From positions 4,653 through 68,652 of the forward strand of contig CAJMMO010000004.1 in assembly GCA_905214545.1 (NCBI GenBank): 64,000 nucleotides of DNA. The letters run 5' to 3'. Below, one piece after another: positions 58,775-64,000 of this stretch (the first letter of the stretch is position 1; every line of letters begins with the position of its first letter). The translations under genes were made by a program, and so were the position numbers. Below the pieces are notes generated by a model that had not been told where the DNA came from, did no database searches, and saw only the letters and a program-made list of their open reading frames with translations. The DNA is from an uncultured bacterium. GTDB lineage: Bacteria; Bacillota; Bacilli; Lactobacillales; Lactobacillaceae.

Positions 58775-60097
58775 ATGAGTAAGAATAACAAAGCACATAA
58801 GCAAAATAAACTAATGGCTGATATGGGCTTCGACGACGGCCACCAACTGGCTGGTTTCCTGACTGTCGTCGCCTCAGGCCAGTTGATCTATTCCGGCTTT
58901 GAGGCCTTTAAATCGGCCTTCTACAAGGTCTTGCTGCAGGTTTTGCACCTGAACAACACCCAGCTGGGCATCATCTTCAGCCTGATCGGCCTGTCCGTGT
59001 TCTTCTACATCCCCGGCGGCTGGTTCAACAACCGCTTCTCGGTTAAGTCGATCCTGATCACGGGCCTGACCATCCGCTTAGTGACGATGTTCATCGTCAT
59101 CTTCGGCAACCCGAACTTCACGGTGATGCGGATCATCGCCACCATTTGGGGCCTGACGGACGCCGTCTTTTGGCCAGCCGTCTTAAACGGGGTCGACATG
59201 ATGTCCAACCCGGGCCACAAGGGCTTGGCCTACGGCCTGCTGGAATCCCTGCGCCGGACCTTGGAAATGATCATGAACCTGGCCCTTGTCGCCGTCATGT
59301 CTGCCATCAGCGGCCTGGCCGTCTTCAAGGGCGGCATGCTGGTCTACAACCTGCTGATCATCCCGCTGATCTTCTGCATCGTCAAATTCGTTCCTTCGAA
59401 CGGGATTGCCGATGATAAAAAGGCGCAAGAAGATGCCAAGGCCAAGGATGCTTTAAAGGGCTTGGTCAAGATTTTAACCATCCCTAAGCTCTGGCTGGCT
59501 GCCATCACCGCTTTGACCATCTACTGGTCCTACATCAACGTGGTCTACGCTGTGCCTTACCTGCAGACCGTCTTCCACATGGGCCAGACCCAGGCGTCAA
59601 TCTTCGGGGTCTTGAACACCGGGGCCACCGGCGTCGTCGCCAGCGCCCTGTCAGGCATTTTAGCCGACTACGTCTTCCACTCCACTTCGAAGATGATGTT
59701 CGCCTCCCTCTGCCTGGTGCTGGCCTCGATCGTGGCCGTCCTGCTTTTGCCCAAGACGCCTGACATGCTCTGGCCAAGTATCATCCTGCTGCTGATTTTT
59801 TCATTCACCATGTTTTTGGCAAAGGGTGTCTTCATGGCCCCAATCAGTGAAGCAGGCGTGCCGAAAAAATACACCGGTGCGGCCATGAGCTTAGGCTCAT
59901 TCATGGGCTATGCGCCTGACTTGTGGGGCTACGGCTTAAACGGCTATATCATCGACCACAACAGCCCGCTGAAGGCCTACTCGCTGATCTTCATTATCGG
60001 TGCAATCGTCACCTTAATCGGGATCGTCTGTGCGTTTATCTTAATGATGACCAATAAAAAACAAGACCAGGCTAAAAAAGAAGCTGCTGCTAATTAA
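58775..60097 (+). CDS. MFS transporter, paralogue 4 of 4
   Basis: 440 residues from ATG with GAAAGGAA upstream (MSKNNKAHKQ). Twelve helices. VDMMSNPGHKGLAYG, ALTIYWSYIN and DYVFHSTSKMM are near-identical to the carrier at 57308, but the codons are GC-rich here. It has its own promoter and terminator, so it is expressed separately. Likely substrate is a related glycerophospho-compound. Confidence 0.87.
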   Translation: MSKNNKAHKQNKLMADMGFDDGHQLAGFLTVVASGQLIYSGFEAFKSAFYKVLLQVLHLNNTQLGIIFSLIGLSVFFYIPGGWFNNRFSVKSILITGLTIRLVTMFIVIFGNPNFTVMRIIATIWGLTDAVFWPAVLNGVDMMSNPGHKGLAYGLLESLRRTLEMIMNLALVAVMSAISGLAVFKGGMLVYNLLIIPLIFCIVKFVPSNGIADDKKAQEDAKAKDALKGLVKILTIPKLWLAAITALTIYWSYINVVYAVPYLQTVFHMGQTQASIFGVLNTGATGVVASALSGILADYVFHSTSKMMFASLCLVLASIVAVLLLPKTPDMLWPSIILLLIFSFTMFLAKGVFMAPISEAGVPKKYTGAAMSLGSFMGYAPDLWGYGLNGYIIDHNSPLKAYSLIFIIGAIVTLIGIVCAFILMMTNKKQDQAKKEAAAN

Positions 60098-60109
60098 ACA
60101 AAAAAAATA

Positions 60110-60139
60110 AGGCCTAAAAGCTGAATTGCTTTTAGGCCT
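60110..60139. terminator. Bidirectional terminator
   Basis: AGGCCTAAAAGC and GCTTTTAGGCCT form a 12-bp stem with loop TGAATT and A/T runs outside. It serves MFS carrier 4 and the converging EAL gene, whose last bases overlap it. Confidence 0.9.
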
Positions 60140-60944
60140 GTTTTTTTGGCTCGATTTGCTGCGGCTTTTGGTACAAGTAGCCCTGCCGCATGTCGATGTT
60201 CAATTGCTTGGCCAGTGCGTCCTGGTCTGCGTCTTCCACGCGGGCCAAGACCTCCTGGACCTGGTATTTTGCCAGCTTGCGCTGCCACTGCCCCAGTGTC
60301 ACTTCCAGCCAGTGGTCTTTCGACTTGTTAAAAGCCGTGGCGTCAAATTTGACGTAGGCGATCCAAGGCAAAAACTTGCTTAGCTTGTCATAGCAGTACT
60401 TAGAAGAATCTACCTCTTCGATGGCGACGTGCACATTTGGAAAGTCCCGCACCAACATTTTTAACACTCTGAGCAGAGCCTGCCGCCTGAAAAAAGTCGC
60501 GGACAAGACGTCGCTGCGGTCCAGCTCTAAGACAAGTTGCTGGCCCTCCAGCGCCCCGCTGACCCAGTTTAAAAAGTTCTCAGCGCGAAAATCAAGCAGC
60601 CGGCTGACGGTCATGTTGATGGCGACAAACTTCGCCGGGTCCTCCAGCTGCGCGCGCTGGTCGCTGATGGCTTCCGCAACCAGGTTTAAAGGAAAGTTGC
60701 GCACGTCGTTGGGCAGCTGCCAGCGGCCGGCGCTGTATTCGCGCAGCAAAAGCTCGTAGCCGGTGATTTGGTTGTCCTTGCCGTAGATCGTCTGCACGAA
60801 GTACTGGTAATGGCTGTGGTATTTTTCATCCTTATCGATCCCGTCTTTGCGGCGGTAGCGCAGGTAAGCCTCAATGCAGAATAAAATGCAGATAATAGTA
60901 AAAACAATGAAGATAATGGTTAAAGTCCGGATCAAATTCGCCAT
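60132..60944 (-). CDS. Membrane-anchored degenerate EAL-domain protein
   Basis: 270 residues from the ATG overlapping the GT2 stop codon by one base; longer frames upstream only reread the GT2 gene. One membrane helix (5-25), then an EAL fold: YELLLRE (63-69), NMTVSRLLD with Asn110, LVLEL with Glu140, VKFD with Lys199 and QGYLYQKP. The catalytic DDFG is replaced by EEVD (176-179), and the AEGVE loop by LARVE. It probably binds cyclic di-GMP or another ligand without cleaving it. Last gene of the pga-like operon. Confidence 0.8.
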   Translation of the reverse strand: MANLIRTLTIIFIVFTIICILFCIEAYLRYRRKDGIDKDEKYHSHYQYFVQTIYGKDNQITGYELLLREYSAGRWQLPNDVRNFPLNLVAEAISDQRAQLEDPAKFVAINMTVSRLLDFRAENFLNWVSGALEGQQLVLELDRSDVLSATFFRRQALLRVLKMLVRDFPNVHVAIEEVDSSKYCYDKLSKFLPWIAYVKFDATAFNKSKDHWLEVTLGQWQRKLAKYQVQEVLARVEDADQDALAKQLNIDMRQGYLYQKPQQIEPKKQA

Positions 60945-62230
60945 CAGTTCACCTTCCGCTTCGGGCTGATCCACTTGCCGCTGCCCTTGCCCATGATGGT
61001 CCGCACTGCCTTGACGAAAGTGGTGACAATCGTCAGCGGGTTGACGATCCAGGTAAAGAGCAGGTAGATCGGCGCAAAGGCCAGGTATTTCAGCTTGGCC
61101 CCGTTGAAGTCTAAAATCAGCGCCGCCAGCACCTGGATGATCCCCGCGATCATCTGGAAGTTGACGTAGATCAGCGACATGACAATGCCGTGAAAGACCC
61201 GCTCGTAGTTGCCGACCAGGGCAAAACGGGCCATCGCAATGATAAAAATGATGGTCGTGATCCAAAAAAAGAAAGACCAGACGATCGACAAGGTGGTGTC
61301 GGTCATCATCGGGATCACGAAGCGATTTTGCCAAGGGTGGCGGAAGATCTTAGTAAAGTTCGTGAGCCATACCTCGGTGCCGCCCTGGGCCCAGCGCTTG
61401 CGCTGGCGGTAGAGGTCGCGCAGCCCTTCGGGCACATTCATATGGAAGACAATGTCCGGGGCAAATTTCGGCGTCAGGTTGCTGAAGGTGTGGTCCCAGG
61501 CAATGCTGATGTCTTCAGTGGCCCGGTCTTGGCGAAAACCGCCGACCGAAATCAAAAAGTCGCGGCGGTACATGGTGTTGGCCCCGCTGTAGGCATACAT
61601 CGTATCGTTGATCGCCGTTTGGCTGCGCTTGATGATGCCGACGATGCTTGAAAATTCGACCGTCTGGGACTTGCCTAGGATCGTGCTGCGGTTATAGACG
61701 TCCATGTTGGCCGTAATGGCCGCGTAGTTCAAGCCCGCCGGACTGGTGAAGTAGAGCATATATTTGCGCAAGACGTCGCTTTCCGGGATGGTGTCAGCAT
61801 CGTTGCTGAGAATATACTCCCCTTTTGCAAAAAACATGCCGATGTTGAAGGCGTGGGCCTTCCCGCAGTTTTTCTTGATGCAGATCACGCGCAGCCGGGG
61901 GTATGCTTCCTGCATCCTGGCTAAAATTTCCGGCGTCTTGTCGGTGCTGCCGTCGTCCATGACCAGCACCTCGTAGTTGTGGTAATTGAGCTTTGTCAGC
62001 AAGTAAGTGAGCGTTTCATCAATAATTACTTCCTCATTATGGGCGGGCACCATAATGGTGATAAAAGGCTCGTGATCTAACTTCTGCGCGACGGTCAATT
62101 CATCCTTGCGGCGAAAAATCACATAGGCGACCGCGCCCCAAAACCAAAACATGGCCCCCAAGATGGGGTAGAGGCTTAAGATGGTTAAAATGATTATTTC
62201 ACCGGTGTGCAGGGCCAAGCTTGCGTCCAT
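60944..62230 (-). CDS. PgaC/IcaA-like polysaccharide synthase (GT2)
   Basis: 428 residues. Membrane helices flank the GT2 domain (one or two before, about three after). DDGSTDKT, DADT (144-147), TED (238-240) and QRKRW (276-280) are the catalytic motifs of processive beta-glycan synthases such as PgaC, IcaA and BcsA. Poly-N-acetylglucosamine is the likely product from resemblance. Overlaps by one base with both neighbours (TAATG and TGATG), so three proteins are made together. Confidence 0.87.
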   Translation of the reverse strand: MDASLALHTGEIIILTILSLYPILGAMFWFWGAVAYVIFRRKDELTVAQKLDHEPFITIMVPAHNEEVIIDETLTYLLTKLNYHNYEVLVMDDGSTDKTPEILARMQEAYPRLRVICIKKNCGKAHAFNIGMFFAKGEYILSNDADTIPESDVLRKYMLYFTSPAGLNYAAITANMDVYNRSTILGKSQTVEFSSIVGIIKRSQTAINDTMYAYSGANTMYRRDFLISVGGFRQDRATEDISIAWDHTFSNLTPKFAPDIVFHMNVPEGLRDLYRQRKRWAQGGTEVWLTNFTKIFRHPWQNRFVIPMMTDTTLSIVWSFFFWITTIIFIIAMARFALVGNYERVFHGIVMSLIYVNFQMIAGIIQVLAALILDFNGAKLKYLAFAPIYLLFTWIVNPLTIVTTFVKAVRTIMGKGSGKWISPKRKVN

Positions 62231-62745
62231 TAGTCCTCATCAACTCCGTCAATCACGTCTTTGAGCTGCGAATTTTCTAAGTTCTGCTCGGGTTTTACCT
62301 CATAAAAACGCACCTGCTGGCGTTTTTCCGCCGGGCCAAAGCGCTTGGTCATAAAGGTTTCCGCGCGCTGGCGCTGTTTTTTGTTTTCTAAAATGTCGTA
62401 CATCGGCCATTTGGTGACGAGGCCCTTTGACCGCCGGGATTGGACATAGCCGATGGCCAGGCAGAAGACGGCGATCATACCCAAGGCAAAGGTTAACAGC
62501 ACTAAGACCAGGTTGATCTGGGCAAAGCCTTCGCTGTAATGCCAAAAGTAGTGGCCGTGCCTGCCGTTGGTCAGGTAGGCCAGGTAAGTGGCCCCCGTGA
62601 TGACGCAGGGCGCAAAAAAGATCACCCAGCTTAAAAGCATTAAGAGCGTCTGCCAAATTTTAAGCAGGATATGGCCATGTTCAAAATAAGCGTCGTGGTA
62701 GTTTTTATTTTGTTCAGGATTTTTTGAATCGCTGTCTATTTTCAT
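62230..62745 (-). CDS. PgaD-like small membrane protein
   Basis: 171 residues with two helices (about 29-57 and 77-100) and a soluble basic C-terminal part. Size, two-helix hairpin and location directly before a PgaC-like synthase match PgaD, which in E. coli joins PgaC and binds cyclic di-GMP. The sequence itself is poorly conserved. First gene of the operon; the ribosome binding site is weak (AAAAG). Confidence 0.6.
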   Translation of the reverse strand: MKIDSDSKNPEQNKNYHDAYFEHGHILLKIWQTLLMLLSWVIFFAPCVITGATYLAYLTNGRHGHYFWHYSEGFAQINLVLVLLTFALGMIAVFCLAIGYVQSRRSKGLVTKWPMYDILENKKQRQRAETFMTKRFGPAEKRQQVRFYEVKPEQNLENSQLKDVIDGVDED

Positions 62746-62942
62746 CTTTTAAAAATCAGGCCTTTGTAAATGCAAATTTAATAGTAACTATATCATGGCT
62801 AGGAATTATGAATTCTTTTAATAACGGCAGCGAACTCTGTGTGCAAATACCATACGCAATATAGGCTATTAGCAGCAACTGTTTACCTGAACTTTATAAT
62901 TTTAATTTAAGAACGCTTTATTAAAACAGAACCATAAAAAAT

Positions 62943-62968
62943 AAGGGGAGATCTTGCGATCTCCCCTT
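62943..62968 (-). terminator. Terminator of the LysR gene
   Basis: AAGGGGAGATC and GATCTCCCCTT form a perfect 11-bp stem with loop TTGC; on the minus strand T-rich sequence follows. The rest of 62746-62942 shows nothing I can name beyond AT-rich promoter-like sequence. Confidence 0.85.
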
Positions 62969-62972
62969 TTAA

Positions 62973-63914
62973 TTAATCATCTGTTTTTTGCTGCACGTTC
63001 GGCTGCATACTCTTGAAGTATTTAATAAACCAGTTGCGCGTGTACTTGATCAGCTCGTTGTGCTTGTCGTTTCTGGTCAAGGCCCCGTTTTCGTAAAGGG
63101 CGATGGTCCACGGCCAGATCGGGCTGAACGAGCAGTATTCCAAGTTGTCTGTATTGAAGCTTTTTTGCAGCGGCCGCGGCAGGATCCCTACCAAGTCGCT
63201 GTGGCGCTGACAAGCGTTCAAAACAAGGCTCCAGGACGTCGTCTGCAGGAATAAGTCAGGTGTCAGGTTATTGTCCCTGAACCACTGTCTGAGCTCTCTG
63301 GTGGCCATATAGTGGTCGTCCATGGTGACGATCTTTTCATTTTTCAAGGTGTCCAGGTCAATGCCGCCGGTGGCCTTGCTGAAGCGGTGTTCCTTGTTGA
63401 ACCAGATCACGATCTCGTCTTGGAACAGGTCGTGTTCAATCAGCAAGTCGCTGATGGCCGGCGAAATACCAAAGACCAAGTCTAAATTGCCTTCCGCTAA
63501 GTCCTTTTGCAGGTCGTAAGAGCCGTATTCCTTGATCCGGACGTGGATGCTCTTGTTTTCCTCGATAAAGTCCAGCAGGGCGTTAGAAAAGATCGTGGCG
63601 TTGAGCACCGACGAGATGCCCAGGTGAATCGTGCCGCGGATGTTGGTGGAAGCTTTTTGGTTAAAGCGCTTCACCATGTAGAGGTAATCGCCCGTCACCT
63701 TTTTGGCGTCATTGTAAAGATTGCGGCCTGTCCGCGTCAGGCCGACAATCCGGCCCCGGTCGCGGTAAAAGATCTTTGAGTCGCCGCTGTCCAAGTGCTT
63801 CATGGAAATACTCAGCGCCGGCTGGCTGATGTGCAAGACGCGCGCGGTTTGACTCAGGTTAAAGCCGTTGTCGACCAGAGTCAGAAAATAAAAGATTCTA
63901 TTCAAATCAAGCAT
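62973..63914 (-). CDS. LysR family transcriptional regulator
   Basis: 313 residues from ATG at 63914 (MLDLNRIFYF). The winged helix-turn-helix (NLSQTARVLHISQPALSISM, about 18-37) is followed by a linker helix and a periplasmic-binding-protein-like effector domain with GTIHLGISS at its start. LysR proteins usually act on adjacent or divergent genes; here the next genes to the left are the pga-like operon and to the right a tRNA, so the target is unclear. Confidence 0.9.
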   Translation of the reverse strand: MLDLNRIFYFLTLVDNGFNLSQTARVLHISQPALSISMKHLDSGDSKIFYRDRGRIVGLTRTGRNLYNDAKKVTGDYLYMVKRFNQKASTNIRGTIHLGISSVLNATIFSNALLDFIEENKSIHVRIKEYGSYDLQKDLAEGNLDLVFGISPAISDLLIEHDLFQDEIVIWFNKEHRFSKATGGIDLDTLKNEKIVTMDDHYMATRELRQWFRDNNLTPDLFLQTTSWSLVLNACQRHSDLVGILPRPLQKSFNTDNLEYCSFSPIWPWTIALYENGALTRNDKHNELIKYTRNWFIKYFKSMQPNVQQKTDD

Positions 63915-63936
63915 TAGCAATTACCCTTGATACTAA

Positions 63937-63963
63937 AAAAGGAGGAGCACGAAGCTTCTCCCC
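63937..63963 (-). terminator. Terminator of the right-edge tRNA
   Basis: On the minus strand GGGAGAAGC and GCTCCTCC pair imperfectly around TTCGT, followed by six T, directly after the tRNA 3' end. Confidence 0.65.
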
Positions 63964-63966
63964 CAT

Positions 63967-64000
63967 TGGCTCCGGTTGTCAGACTCGAACTGACGACAAC
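63967..64000 (-). tRNA. 3' part of a tRNA, probably tRNA-Asn
   Basis: The window ends inside the gene. Visible on the minus strand: T-arm GTCAG-TTCGAGT-CTGAC, acceptor AACCGGA, discriminator G and an encoded CCA. An acceptor closing with U1-A72 and G73 fits asparagine; the anticodon is outside the window. Confidence 0.7.

Noticed and set aside
30526..60097. The four MFS genes as recent tandem duplications or mobile copies
   Set aside because: DNA identity between copies is low in codon choice and they have different promoters; no direct repeats or transposase genes flank them.
60945..61334. N-terminal extension that would make the EAL protein 400 residues
   Set aside because: This part reads the GT2 gene in another frame, is low in membrane-like pattern and rich in H, D and R as shadow frames are. 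The ATG at 60944 overlaps the GT2 stop and begins a proper membrane helix.

Overview
The window looks like a chromosomal segment of a Lactobacillus in the strict sense, probably close to L. delbrueckii. The gene order pcrA-ligA-camS-gatC-gatA-gatB-dgkB, the SLAP-domain surface protein, the aggregation-promoting-factor protein, the YSIRK/LPXTG adhesins, the L-2-hydroxyisocaproate dehydrogenase and the GC-rich third codon positions all point there. The species call is inference. I see no IS element, prophage, CRISPR array or replication origin. RNA genes are six tRNAs (one cut by the right edge) and one riboswitch.

Layout. 1-2.8 kb: end of an NhaC-type antiporter, a Bax-inhibitor-1 membrane protein, and dhaL-dhaK without dhaM. 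2.8-13.6 kb: a leftward housekeeping series (diacylglycerol kinase, GatCAB, CamS lipoprotein, LigA, PcrA), then a glucosaminidase and an ECF S component. 13.7-19.4 kb: tRNA-Leu, SprT-like protein, a P-type ATPase behind a yybP-ykoY-type (Mn2+) riboswitch, and the NAD salvage pair pncB-nadE. 19.5-27 kb: a wall-polymer cluster (TagD, TagB-like and TagA-like enzymes, a Wzx-like flippase, three further glycosyltransferases). 27-30.4 kb: GntR regulator, beta-helix protein, tRNAs and HicDH. 30.4-40.6 kb: a first MFS carrier, a 4-oxalocrotonate tautomerase-like protein, a SLAP/SEC10-type surface protein, a ComK-like protein, an HEPN/DUF4145-like membrane protein, an efflux MFS, an Apf-like protein, a purine permease and a ROK kinase. 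40.6-46.1 kb: two cell-wall-anchored YSIRK adhesins and a TetR regulator. 46.3-60.1 kb: a second TetR, GlpT, more MFS carriers, a lipoprotein, a third TetR, galE, adhE and a glycerophosphodiesterase (GDPD). 60.1-64 kb: a PgaD-PgaC-like polysaccharide synthase with a degenerate EAL protein, then a LysR regulator and the 3' part of a tRNA, probably tRNA-Asn.

How it fits together. The most coherent theme is glycerol and glycerophosphodiester use under carbon catabolite control. GlpT, GDPD, three of four related MFS carriers and dhaL each have a good match to the CcpA operator (cre) upstream; the fourth carrier is encoded directly behind GDPD. A ComK-like gene also carries a cre inside its predicted promoter. 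A second theme is the cell surface: glycerol-phosphate wall polymer, a PNAG-like exopolysaccharide synthase with a non-canonical EAL partner, two anchored adhesins, and SLAP and Apf proteins. The least explained stretch is the 637-bp gap between glpT and an MFS gene (48402-49038), which holds several near-perfect dyads, one of them 26 bp long.
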